From JAFGXF01 sp963732595 (GTDB lineage Bacteria > Chloroflexota > Anaerolineae > Anaerolineales > Anaerolineaceae): DNA of 64,000 nt. Below, piece by piece: positions 19,885 through 28,627 of this stretch; position 1 is the first letter of the stretch; every line of letters starts with the position of its first letter. Below the pieces are notes generated by a model. That model worked only from the letters and a program-made list of their open reading frames with translations, had not been told where the DNA came from and searched no databases. The stretch is taken from contig CAVSZZ010000002.1 in the NCBI GenBank assembly GCA_963732595.1, positions 682,001 to 746,000 of the forward strand. Reading direction: 5' to 3'. The position numbers and the translations under genes are program-made.

Positions 19885-20763
19885 CTAACTATTGAGTGCC
19901 AATTGCAGTACTTGCTGCCAGGGTGGTAGAAGTACTCCGAATGTTTTTTCCACGTTTGTACAATCCAAAGCCGAATAAGGTGGGCGTTCAGCCGGGGTGG
20001 GGAATTCAGCTGATTTGGCGGGTTGAATCGCATGAGTCATTTGGCCGGTTCGACCGGATTCAAGGTTCAGGATCATTTTTGCCCACTCAAAACGGCTGGC
20101 CGCTCCGGATCCTGCCACATGGTAGATCCCAGTTACCTCTGAGAGATATTCGAATGGGTTAATTGTGTTTGTGGATACAATTTGAGCCGTTGCCTGGGCT
20201 AACAGTCTTGCCCAGGTTGGGCTCCCAACCTGATCGTCGACAATCCTGATGGTTTTCTGGGTCCGCGACCATTCCAGGACTTTGTTGACAAATCCCCCCT
20301 TCCGCAGGCTGTATACCCAGCTGGTCCTCAGAATCAAGTACGCACCGCCGATTTGTTGGATGGCAAGCTCACCTTCAAGTTTTGTCTGGCCATATACATT
20401 GATCGGGTCTGGTGAATCTTCTTCTGTATAGGCTGTGCCTTTTGCTCCATTAAATATAAAATCCGTTGAGTAATGGATAAATGGTATTTTTCGTTTTTTT
20501 GCAGTTTCTGCAATTGCGCCCACGGCAACCGCATTGATGACCCGTGCAATCCCCGGCTCGCTCTCGGCCTTATCCACATCGGTATACGCCACCGCGTTGA
20601 TGATCAGCTCAGGATCAACTTCCTGAATAACAGGAGACAGCATCTCGGGTTTCCGAAAATCAACATCGGGATAATCGATAGCCACAACGGGCCCCAGGCA
20701 AGCCAGGGTTCTCTCTAATTCCCATCCCAATTGACCTTGTTTTCCGAAAAGCAATATCTTCAT
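19885..20763 (-). CDS. rmlD: dTDP-4-dehydrorhamnose reductase
   Basis: The 292-residue short-chain dehydrogenase performs the last step of dTDP-L-rhamnose synthesis, reducing dTDP-4-dehydrorhamnose with NAD(P)H in the cytoplasm. The nucleotide-binding start is MKILLFGKQGQLGWEL; AYTDVDKAE, HYSTDFIFNG and the catalytic YGQTKLEGE (YxxxK) are all present. The length fits the family. It starts two bases after the rmlA stop, in the order rmlC-rmlB-rmlA-rmlD. Confidence 0.96.
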   Translation of the reverse strand: MKILLFGKQGQLGWELERTLACLGPVVAIDYPDVDFRKPEMLSPVIQEVDPELIINAVAYTDVDKAESEPGIARVINAVAVGAIAETAKKRKIPFIHYSTDFIFNGAKGTAYTEEDSPDPINVYGQTKLEGELAIQQIGGAYLILRTSWVYSLRKGGFVNKVLEWSRTQKTIRIVDDQVGSPTWARLLAQATAQIVSTNTINPFEYLSEVTGIYHVAGSGAASRFEWAKMILNLESGRTGQMTHAIQPAKSAEFPTPAERPPYSALDCTNVEKTFGVLLPPWQQVLQLALNS

Positions 20764-20765
20764 GC

Positions 20766-21641
20766 TTACTTAACAAATGAATCAGCCAATTGCAGCAAGT
20801 AAATGCCATAACTATTACCTGACATGCCCTCACCAAGCTTGCGCACTTGGTCCATCGTGATATATCCCATGCGATAAGCGATTTCCTCGGGGCATGAGAT
20901 CATCATCCCTTGCCGGTCTTCAACTGCCTGGACAAAGTTGGCGGCCTGCAGCAAAGATTCATGCGTACCGGCATCCAGCCAGGCAATACCGCGTCCAAGG
21001 ACTTCAACCTGCAATTGCCCGCGTTCAAGATAAACCCGGTTCAGATCGGTGATCTCAAGTTCACCCCGTGTCGAGGGTTTGAGCTCGGCGGCAATTTCAA
21101 CTGCTTGATTATCATAAAAATAGATACCGGGAATGGCATAATGCGAACGCGGTTTGGCCGGTTTCTCCTCGATGCTGATGGCGACCTGTTGGTCATTGAA
21201 TTCGACCACGCCATACCGCTCAGGATCCTTGACCGGGTAGGCAAAGATAACTGCGCCTGATTTAATGGACGCGGCTTTCTGCAGTGTGGCCGGCATGCCT
21301 TGCCCGTAAAAAATATTATCCCCCAGGATCAGAGCGACCTCTTCGTTATTTATGAATTCACTTCCGACGATAAATGCATCCGCCAGACCACGAGGTTGAT
21401 CCTGGCTGGCATAGGTCAGTTCCAGACCCCATTGCCTGCCATCCCTCAGCAGGCGTTCATAGGCCGGGCGGTCTTCCGGCGTTGAGATAACCAGGATCTC
21501 GCGAATACCTGCCAGCATCAACATCGAGAGCGGGTAATAAATCATCGGCTTATCATACACCGGCAGCAGTTGTTTGCTGACGGCCATTGTGAGTGGGTAC
21601 AAGCGGGTTCCACGACCACCGGAGAGGATGATCCCTTTCAT
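20766..21641 (-). CDS. rmlA: Glucose-1-phosphate thymidylyltransferase
   Basis: The 291-residue enzyme couples dTTP and glucose-1-phosphate to make dTDP-glucose, the first step of the rhamnose branch. MKGIILSGGRGTRLYPLT is the nucleotidyltransferase signature; DKPMIYYPLSMLMLAG, ALILGDNIFYG and EITDLNRVYLE match RmlA. The longer frame from 21740 is rejected: ATG at 21641 has AGGAAGGA before it, overlaps the rmlB stop as ATGA and gives the normal family length. RmlA is classically inhibited by dTDP-L-rhamnose. Confidence 0.97.
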   Translation of the reverse strand: MKGIILSGGRGTRLYPLTMAVSKQLLPVYDKPMIYYPLSMLMLAGIREILVISTPEDRPAYERLLRDGRQWGLELTYASQDQPRGLADAFIVGSEFINNEEVALILGDNIFYGQGMPATLQKAASIKSGAVIFAYPVKDPERYGVVEFNDQQVAISIEEKPAKPRSHYAIPGIYFYDNQAVEIAAELKPSTRGELEITDLNRVYLERGQLQVEVLGRGIAWLDAGTHESLLQAANFVQAVEDRQGMMISCPEEIAYRMGYITMDQVRKLGEGMSGNSYGIYLLQLADSFVK

Positions 21642-22723
21642 GCTTTTTCCTTCCTGCCAGAATAGTTGGCAGTCATCCATGATTGAAATGAATCGCTGCT
21701 CTGGATGGCGGTTATCCATTCGGGATGACCTATGTACCACTGGACAGTGCGTGTCAATCCACTGCCGAGCGATTCTTTTGGTTGCCAGCCAAGTTCATCA
21801 TGGATCTTCGAGATATCCATGTCATAGCGCCGATCATGCCCGGGGCGGTCCGCGACGAATTTAATGAGTTTCTCGTGGGGTGTATTAACCGACTCAGGGA
21901 AAAGCTCATCCAGGATGCTGCAGATCTGTTTTACCAGCGTGAGATTCGGAGGCTGATTATCCCCCCCCACAGCGTATGTTTCGCCCGGTTTTCCGCCGGT
22001 GATAATGCGTAATATGGCGTCACAGTGGTCCTGCACGTACAACCAATCTCGCACCTGCTGCCCATCCCCATAGATCGGCAATGGTTTTCCACTCAGGGCA
22101 TTGGTGATCATCAGGGGGATCGCCTTTTCAGGAAACTGGTATGGACCGTAATTATTGGTGCAATTGGAGATGGTGACCGGCAGTCCGTAGGTATGGAAAT
22201 ACGCCCGGACCAGATGGTCGGATGACGCCTTGGAGGCGGAATAGGGCGAGCGTGGATCATAGGGCGTTTTTTCACTAAAAGGCGGGTCTGTCGGCGACAG
22301 GCTCCCGAACACTTCATCGGTGGAAATGTGGTGGAATCTGGCATTTTCAAGAGGTATCGCTTTTTCTTCCAGCCAATATTTCCGTGCGGCATCCAGCACT
22401 GTAAAAGTGCCGATGATATTTGTTTGGATGAATTGGGCCGGTCCAAGGATCGAGCGATCCACATGCGTTTCTGCTGCAAAATGAACGATCGTATCGATCT
22501 TATGATGTGCCAGGATGCCGGTCACCAGGGCCGGATCGGCAACATCCCCCTTAACAAAGATATGCCGCTCACCACCGGGCAGATCCTTTAAATTCTCCAG
22601 GCTTCCGGCATAGGTCAACAGATCCAGATTGACGATCGTCACATCCGGATCGATACCAAGAAGGTATCGTATGAAATTGCTGCCGATGAATCCGGCTCCG
22701 CCGGTGACGAGTATATTCTTCAT
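21638..22723 (-). CDS. rmlB: dTDP-glucose 4,6-dehydratase
   Basis: The 361-residue extended short-chain dehydrogenase converts dTDP-glucose to dTDP-4-keto-6-deoxyglucose using bound NAD. The Gly-rich site TGGAGFIGSNF is at residues 7-17, the catalytic STDEVFGSL near 131 and the YSASKASSDH (YxxxK) near 160. NNYGPYQFPEKAIPLMI is a further family signature. It starts two bases after the rmlC stop and overlaps rmlA by four bases. Confidence 0.97.
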   Translation of the reverse strand: MKNILVTGGAGFIGSNFIRYLLGIDPDVTIVNLDLLTYAGSLENLKDLPGGERHIFVKGDVADPALVTGILAHHKIDTIVHFAAETHVDRSILGPAQFIQTNIIGTFTVLDAARKYWLEEKAIPLENARFHHISTDEVFGSLSPTDPPFSEKTPYDPRSPYSASKASSDHLVRAYFHTYGLPVTISNCTNNYGPYQFPEKAIPLMITNALSGKPLPIYGDGQQVRDWLYVQDHCDAILRIITGGKPGETYAVGGDNQPPNLTLVKQICSILDELFPESVNTPHEKLIKFVADRPGHDRRYDMDISKIHDELGWQPKESLGSGLTRTVQWYIGHPEWITAIQSSDSFQSWMTANYSGRKEKA

Positions 22724-22725
22724 GA

Positions 22726-23274
22726 TCAGTCGAAAACCTCTGCTTTATCCAGGGTTGCCGCATCAGCATCTTTTTTGGAAAGCAGTGGGGCTAAACCATC
22801 GATCAAAGGCCATTTCACTGCAATAGTTGGCTCACACCATAATAAAGAGCGGTCTGCCTGACCGGAATAGAGTTCTGTGAGCTTATAACTTAGCTGTGCC
22901 CAACTACTGAGCGTATAGAATCCATGTGCAAAGCCGGGGGGTATCCATAGCTGGTATTTATTACGACCTGACAACATGAAACCGACCCATTTCCCAAAAG
23001 TAGGTGAACTCCTGCGCAGGTCCACAGCTACATCAAAAACTTTGCCCTGCACGATCCGAACGAGCTTTCCCTGGGGTTTTTCAAGCTGATAATGCAAACC
23101 TCGCAAGACGGTTCGTCGTGAAATTGATTGATTATCCTGGACGAAACGTTGGGGGATGCCGTTCTGTTCGAATTTTCCCTGATGATGAACTTCCCAGTTG
23201 CAGCCACGTTCATCCGAAAACACTTCCGGGATTACCAAGACGACATCGGGGAGTTCACTGGGGATGAATTTCAT
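22726..23274 (-). CDS. rmlC: dTDP-4-dehydrorhamnose 3,5-epimerase
   Basis: The 182-residue cupin-fold epimerase inverts C3 and C5 of the 4-keto sugar to give dTDP-4-dehydro-L-rhamnose. VLRGLHYQLEKPQGKLVRI carries the catalytic His and the substrate-binding Lys; WIPPGFAHGFYTL and the C-terminal KWPL are the usual signatures. The length fits. It follows the LPG-synthase-like gene by 27 bases and leads the rml set. Confidence 0.96.
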   Translation of the reverse strand: MKFIPSELPDVVLVIPEVFSDERGCNWEVHHQGKFEQNGIPQRFVQDNQSISRRTVLRGLHYQLEKPQGKLVRIVQGKVFDVAVDLRRSSPTFGKWVGFMLSGRNKYQLWIPPGFAHGFYTLSSWAQLSYKLTELYSGQADRSLLWCEPTIAVKWPLIDGLAPLLSKKDADAATLDKAEVFD

Positions 23275-23301
23275 ATTGTTATCATCTCGGATCTTTCAAT
23301 T

Positions 23302-24339
23302 TTAACCGACATCATCGTTCTTTACAGGACTTTTATCTGTCGGCTTCCTCAACTCTGACGGTTTGATATTCAATACCGACAAGCTGATCAAGCCCCAGAA
23401 TACATATAACAATACTCCCAATCCCTGATAAAAGAGGATGAAAGTCAGGGCTTCACTCCGGGTCATCCCAAAGACCGGCAGCAGGGTGGTTGCCACAAAC
23501 TGATAAATACCCACATAGCCCGGTGTGGAGGGCAGGGCACTGGCAAGCCCCAGGGCCACCATCAGGAGCAAAGCCTGAGACAGGCTCAATGAGAGCGACA
23601 TGGCTTTGGCAATTTCAACCGTAATTAGACCATCCAACAACCAGATGATGGGTGTGAAGATTAAAAATCCCGCAGCGCGTCCCGGGTTGACAAAGGCTCG
23701 CGTACCCAGGACAAATCGCCCAAGGATTCCATCGAGTTTGGCCATCCAACCCGCAGGTATGGGCAGTTTGGCTAAAACCTTGCGAATAAAGCCCTCAATG
23801 TAAGGTAACGCCAAAAATGAAAACAACCCGATTATCCCAACGGCGGCCATGATTCGCAAGGCGGTAGGCACCCAGTCAGGAAGCCCGCTGATGCCAGGTA
23901 TCAGGAACATGCCAACCAGGACCAGCACGACCGCATCGATGATCCTTTCGGTTAAAGCCGTTGCCAGGACAAAACTTGTTCCAATGCCGGTCTTCAGCCC
24001 GACGATCGCCGAACGGATCAGTTCACCGGCCCTGGCGGGCAGGAGAGCATTTCCGAGATATCCATCCACCGTAGCCCAGAACATGATCATTGGTTGGAGT
24101 TTGTGTTCCCCGCTGAGCAGAATGCCCCAACGTAAACCCCGCAGGAAAAGGTTGAAAGTTATCCCCACCAACATCAGCAGGATGATGGTGGGGTCGCTCT
24201 TTCGCATGGTAACGAGCATTTCCTGCCATGACACCCCCCTGACAGCCAGGATGAGCAAAACCACCGCGAGAACAGCAGCCAGGATCCAATACCAGATCGG
24301 ACGCTTTGCTGATTTGGGTTCTGTCTCTGTCTGGGCCAT
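23302..24339 (-). CDS. Flippase-like/LPG synthase transmembrane-domain protein (YbhN/UPF0104 family)
   Basis: The 345-residue protein has eight or so membrane segments with the family features FLRGLRWGILLSGE near residue 65, ARAGELIRSAIVGLKTGIG and the C-terminal SALPSTPGYVGIYQF (conserved P.PGG/Y-type motif). This domain is the membrane part of lysylphosphatidylglycerol synthases; stand-alone versions are often found with glycosyltransferases and are proposed lipid flippases. No tRNA-dependent synthase domain is attached. ATG 24339 is preferred to 24375 because CGGAG lies six bases before it. It is the first gene of the leftward rml operon, so a part in moving a lipid-linked intermediate is possible. 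Confidence 0.8.
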   Translation of the reverse strand: MAQTETEPKSAKRPIWYWILAAVLAVVLLILAVRGVSWQEMLVTMRKSDPTIILLMLVGITFNLFLRGLRWGILLSGEHKLQPMIMFWATVDGYLGNALLPARAGELIRSAIVGLKTGIGTSFVLATALTERIIDAVVLVLVGMFLIPGISGLPDWVPTALRIMAAVGIIGLFSFLALPYIEGFIRKVLAKLPIPAGWMAKLDGILGRFVLGTRAFVNPGRAAGFLIFTPIIWLLDGLITVEIAKAMSLSLSLSQALLLMVALGLASALPSTPGYVGIYQFVATTLLPVFGMTRSEALTFILFYQGLGVLLYVFWGLISLSVLNIKPSELRKPTDKSPVKNDDVG

Positions 24340-24501
24340 TATTTCTCCGGGTTTTCCGGTTGGGATGGGATGCATGATTGCTTATTATAATGTAGCCACC
24401 CACCGGCAAGTGATGTCACCATTAAACTGGGCTATAATCCAATTTGGCATTATTCATGCTATTAATTGGTATAAAGTAGACAATCAACTCAAGGATCACG
24501 C

Positions 24502-26664
24502 ATGAAACAGGTCATTCAATTGATGCGCAAAGGTAAAACCATCGTGGCTGAGGTTCCACCACCTGCGTTGCAACCCAAAACTGTCCTCATACAGACGGCT
24601 TCATCGCTGGTGTCTGCCGGGACAGAACGCATGCTGGTTGATTTCGCCGGCAAGAGTCTGCTCGGCAAGGCACGCTCCCGTCCGGATCTGGTCCGCCAGG
24701 TCATGGATAAGGTCAAACGGGAAGGTTTGTTGACTACGCTGGATGCCACCACGAATAAATTGGATCAACCCATGGCACTGGGTTACTCTTCCGCGGGAAC
24801 GATCCTGCAGATTGGCACTGGATTAAAAGGTTTTAAAGTCGGTGATCGTGTGGCCTGCGCCGGGGGCGGCTTTGCGGTGCATGCTGAGATGGCCGTCATA
24901 CCTCAGAACTTGCTGGTGCCACTGCCCAGGTCGGTCGATTTCGATTCGGCCGCTTTTGCAACACTCGGCGCGATTGCCATGCATGGCTACCGGCTGGCTG
25001 GTGTACAAGTGGGTTCGACAGTCGCGGTGATCGGATTGGGTTTGCTCGGCTTGCTGACACTCGGTATCGCCCGAGCCTCAGGCTGCCAGGTGCTTGGGAT
25101 CGACATTGATCCCACCAGGTTAGCCTTCGCTGAAAAATTGGGTTATCAAGCCTGTCTGCGAAAACAAGCCGTTGAAGCAGCGCGCTTCATCAGCAAAGGC
25201 CGCGGGGTTGATACAGTCCTGGTATGCGCTGATTCCAAATCAAATGATCCATTGGTCCTGGCCGGTGATATTGCCAGAGACCGCGCCAAAGTCGTCGCTG
25301 TGGGCTCCGTGGGTTTTGAGATCCCACGCAAGGCATATTATGAGAAGGAACTGGTATTCCTGACCTCGCGATCGTATGGCCCCGGCCGGTATGATAAAAC
25401 CTACGAGGAATCAGGCTCCGATTACCCGATCGGTTACGTCCGCTGGACTGAAGGCCGCAATCTTGAAGCTTTCATCGATCTGCTGGCTAACAAACAACTG
25501 GATGTTCACCCCTTGATCACGCATCGCTTTGATATCCAGAATGCCACAGGCGCCTATGAATTGATCACCGGAAAGAATAAGGAATCTTACCTCGGTATTC
25601 TGATCAATTATCCATCCAAAAAACACTTGGATGCGGTGCGTCGGATCGTCAATCCTTCTGCACCCGCTGTGCTTCTCCAGCCAACGGGCTTGACCACACT
25701 GGGTGTATTAGGCGCTGGGAATTATGCCAAGATGGTGTTCCTGCCCACCGTGAAAAAGGTCGGTGGGATTGCCCCCATCGCAATTGCCTCCGCGACAGGA
25801 TTATCAGCACAGCACGCAGCCCGAAAATTCGGCTACGGATATGCGACCACCTCCGACGAGGAGATCATCAAGGATCCGGCCATAAATGTGGTGGCGATCC
25901 TCACACGCCATAATCTGCACGCCCGCCAGGTTATCGCGTCTCTGAAAGCCGGCAAGCGGGTTTTCTGCGAGAAACCGCTGGCAATGAATCAGGCCGAGCT
26001 GAGCGAGATCGCCAAAACTCTCAAGAACGTGAAGAACCCGGTTTTGATGACCGGTTTCAACCGCCGCTATGCTCCCCTATCAAAACGGCTGAAGGAGTTC
26101 ATCGATAAACGCTCTGAGCCACTGGTTGCAAATTACCGGGTGAATGCCGGTCATCTTCCCAAGGACCACTGGCTGAACGACCTGGATGTTGGCGGCGGGC
26201 GAATCATCGGCGAAGGCTGCCATTTCATCGATTATCTGACTTTCCTGGTGGGTGCCTGCCCTGAGACTGTCACAGCCCAGGTCCTGCCGGATAATGGAAC
26301 TTACAGCGAAGATAATGTGATCCTGAATTTCGGATTCCCCGATGGTTCCATCGGAACGCTCAGCTACCTCTCCAATGGGGATAAGGCATTTCCCAAGGAG
26401 CGGATTGAGGTCTTCTGCGGTGGTCGCGTGGCAGTCCTGGATGATTTCCGCTCGCTCGAACTCTGTCAGAACGGCTCGCGGAAAGTGATCCGCAAGTACC
26501 TGCGTCAGGATAAAGGTCATCGCGGTGCCTGGGCTGCCTTTCTATCTTCGTTGACATCCGGCGGCGAACCCCCAATCCCTTACGACCAACTCCTGGGCGT
26601 CACCAGTGCCTCTTTCGCGGCAGTCAGTGCGATCAGAGATCGTAAAATCGTCAAACTGACCTGA
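24502..26664 (+). CDS. Bi-domain oxidoreductase (MDR alcohol-dehydrogenase-like + Gfo/Idh/MocA)
   Basis: The 720-residue protein joins two oxidoreductases. Residues 1-360 are medium-chain dehydrogenase-like (MALGYSSAGTI, VGDRVACAGGGFAVHAE, STVAVIGLGLLGLLTLGIAR as Rossmann site). Residues 390-720 are Gfo/Idh/MocA-like (TTLGVLGAGNYAKMVFLPTV, then the catalytic-type FCEKPLAMN and GEGCHFIDYL). This fusion is known next to heparinase II/III-like enzymes and glycosyltransferases in surface-sugar loci, as here. It presumably oxidises or reduces a nucleotide sugar or uronic acid; the substrate is not established. AAGGA stands seven bases before the ATG. Confidence 0.92.
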   Translation: MKQVIQLMRKGKTIVAEVPPPALQPKTVLIQTASSLVSAGTERMLVDFAGKSLLGKARSRPDLVRQVMDKVKREGLLTTLDATTNKLDQPMALGYSSAGTILQIGTGLKGFKVGDRVACAGGGFAVHAEMAVIPQNLLVPLPRSVDFDSAAFATLGAIAMHGYRLAGVQVGSTVAVIGLGLLGLLTLGIARASGCQVLGIDIDPTRLAFAEKLGYQACLRKQAVEAARFISKGRGVDTVLVCADSKSNDPLVLAGDIARDRAKVVAVGSVGFEIPRKAYYEKELVFLTSRSYGPGRYDKTYEESGSDYPIGYVRWTEGRNLEAFIDLLANKQLDVHPLITHRFDIQNATGAYELITGKNKESYLGILINYPSKKHLDAVRRIVNPSAPAVLLQPTGLTTLGVLGAGNYAKMVFLPTVKKVGGIAPIAIASATGLSAQHAARKFGYGYATTSDEEIIKDPAINVVAILTRHNLHARQVIASLKAGKRVFCEKPLAMNQAELSEIAKTLKNVKNPVLMTGFNRRYAPLSKRLKEFIDKRSEPLVANYRVNAGHLPKDHWLNDLDVGGGRIIGEGCHFIDYLTFLVGACPETVTAQVLPDNGTYSEDNVILNFGFPDGSIGTLSYLSNGDKAFPKERIEVFCGGRVAVLDDFRSLELCQNGSRKVIRKYLRQDKGHRGAWAAFLSSLTSGGEPPIPYDQLLGVTSASFAAVSAIRDRKIVKLT

Positions 26665-26692
26665 TGTTGGGTCACCTGACAAGGGGTGCTAC

Positions 26693-28600
26693 TTGAGATT
26701 CATACACCTCCCCCTGGCGATCAAAGAACTCGGTTTCGGACCGGTCTGGTTTAACCTCGTTTACAGACTGGGTTTATGGAGTGGGTACTATCGACTGACC
26801 ACACCCATCACCACGTACCCGGTCTTGGATGAACAAGAACTGGCACCTATCAAGAAACTGGAGATCATCAATGGACTATTATCATTAGCCCAGCCAGGGA
26901 AAGCTGCCAGCCGACGTATCATCAAAGCAGCGGATGAGATCACGGAAGGTTCTTATCAGATTTTCGGTGGTTCTCCCACCCCCATTCAATTCAAAAATTC
27001 GTACACCGCCCATTGGACAAATTATGAACTCGGCCGGGTGAGTACCGGTGTGGCAGACATCAAGGACATCTGGGAACCGGCCCGTTTCTCCTGGGCTTGT
27101 ACCCTCGCCCAGGCCTATCATTTGAATCACGATGAAAATTACGCAGCTTTCTTCTGGGATCAAATCAATGCATTTATTGCAAATAACCCACCCAACTCCG
27201 GTCCCAACTGGATGAACGGTCAGGAGGTGGCTTTACGCCTGATCTCATTTATTTTCGCGTGGCAGGTATTCAGCGACTCCCCAAAATCCACAACTGAAAA
27301 TACCGGCAACCTCCAGGGCGCCCTGGCTGCTCATGCCCGACGCATCATTTCCACACTGCCCTATGCACATTCACAACAAAATAATCATCTGCTCAGTGAG
27401 GCGGCAGGATTATATACTGCCGGACTGATGCTTCCGAATCTTCCCGATGCCCACCGCTGGAAAAGAACCGGTTGGAAATTATTCATTCGGGGCATGCGTG
27501 ACCAGATCACCCCATCCGGCGGATACATCCAGCAAAGCGTCAGTTATCACCGTCTCATGCTGCAACTGGCCATCTGGATGCAGGTGCTCACCCAGCTGGA
27601 TGGCGCCCATACCTTCCCTGATGATGTGTTAAATAAGATAGGTCACGCCATCCACTGGCTGGAACAACTCATTTTTTCAAAAAAAGGAAAAGCCCCCAAC
27701 CTTGGAGCGAATGACGGCGCCAACATCCTTCCAATCGGAAGTGCGGATATTTTGGATTATCGCCCGGTGATTGAGCAAGCAAAATTCGTTTTTCCCTCCA
27801 TAGGAAAGATAAAGGAAAATAAAGATAATCAGGATCCTGATCAGGTTATTATCATTAAAGAATCGAGACAAACGGCCTGTCTGCGAGCCGCCCATTTTCC
27901 TGGACGGCCCTCCCATGCCGACCAATTGCATCTGGATCTGTGGTGGAATAATCGCAATATTGCCCTGGATTCCGGCACCTACCGTTACAACGCATTCGAC
28001 CCCTGGGGAAACGTGCTGGCCGGGACGGTTTATCACAATACTCTCACGATCAATGGTATGGACCAAATGATACGGGCCGGGCGATTCCTCTGGTTGCGAC
28101 AGGCTCAAATCCATCATCTTTCCACCCGGCGTGATCCAGGAGGACAAATTCGGGAAATCAATGCCGAACATGATGGCTACCAACGTCTCGGTGCCACCCA
28201 TGCGCGAAAAGTATCTTTAAATCCGGGGGGCAAACGCGGGTGGCTTGTGCAGGATGATATCCTGCCTGTGGATGGCATTCCGACTGCCGCGGTATATGCA
28301 ATCCGTTTGGCCTGGCTTTTACCTGATTGGCAATGGGAGCTGGATGGAATGACCTTCCGCATCTTCTCGCCGTCCAGAACCATACGATTAAGCTTCACAG
28401 CCAGTGGAGTTGATGAGAAATCGATCAGCCTGAATGTATATCGAGCCGGGGAAGCGCTCACCGACACCCACATATCCGATCCCACCTGGGGCTGGCATTC
28501 GCCTATCTACGGCCTCAAGGAGCCTGCTCTGGCGGTCCACCTGACCGCACAGGGGACACTCCCCATGCAGGTCAGCACCCACTGGCGCCTGCCAGCATAA
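26693..28600 (+). CDS. Heparinase II/III family protein (TTG start)
   Basis: The 635-residue protein has the alpha-toroid N-terminal half (FARFSWACTLAQAYHL-like region near 140, SQQNNHLLSEAAGLYTAGL near 230) and a beta-sandwich C-terminal half beginning about residue 390 (HADQLHLDLWWNNRNIALDS, SGTYRYNAF, GTVYHNTLTINGMDQM). The His/Tyr/Asn residues match the heparinase II/III core. In this context such proteins are thought to cut or remodel uronic-acid-containing glycans, or to serve in synthesis. It has no signal peptide, so it may act in the cytoplasm. The start is TTG with AAGGGGTG upstream. It follows the bi-domain dehydrogenase by 28 bases. Confidence 0.9.
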   Translation: MRFIHLPLAIKELGFGPVWFNLVYRLGLWSGYYRLTTPITTYPVLDEQELAPIKKLEIINGLLSLAQPGKAASRRIIKAADEITEGSYQIFGGSPTPIQFKNSYTAHWTNYELGRVSTGVADIKDIWEPARFSWACTLAQAYHLNHDENYAAFFWDQINAFIANNPPNSGPNWMNGQEVALRLISFIFAWQVFSDSPKSTTENTGNLQGALAAHARRIISTLPYAHSQQNNHLLSEAAGLYTAGLMLPNLPDAHRWKRTGWKLFIRGMRDQITPSGGYIQQSVSYHRLMLQLAIWMQVLTQLDGAHTFPDDVLNKIGHAIHWLEQLIFSKKGKAPNLGANDGANILPIGSADILDYRPVIEQAKFVFPSIGKIKENKDNQDPDQVIIIKESRQTACLRAAHFPGRPSHADQLHLDLWWNNRNIALDSGTYRYNAFDPWGNVLAGTVYHNTLTINGMDQMIRAGRFLWLRQAQIHHLSTRRDPGGQIREINAEHDGYQRLGATHARKVSLNPGGKRGWLVQDDILPVDGIPTAAVYAIRLAWLLPDWQWELDGMTFRIFSPSRTIRLSFTASGVDEKSISLNVYRAGEALTDTHISDPTWGWHSPIYGLKEPALAVHLTAQGTLPMQVSTHWRLPA

Positions 28601-28627
28601 TCGAACTGAATACGATAAAATCAGAGC

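Noticed and set aside
21642..21740. N-terminal extension of rmlA
   Set aside because: It would overlap rmlB by over 100 bases and has no ribosome site; the core MKGIILSGG start has one and overlaps the rmlB stop normally.
23849..24505. 218-residue frame on the + strand overlapping the LPG-synthase-like gene
   Set aside because: It lies antisense to a well-supported gene, has a Met/Arg/Thr-rich composition typical of reverse-frame shadows and no ribosome site.
27677..28201. 174-residue frame on the - strand inside the heparinase-like gene
   Set aside because: Entirely within a conserved gene on the other strand, without family features; treated as a shadow.
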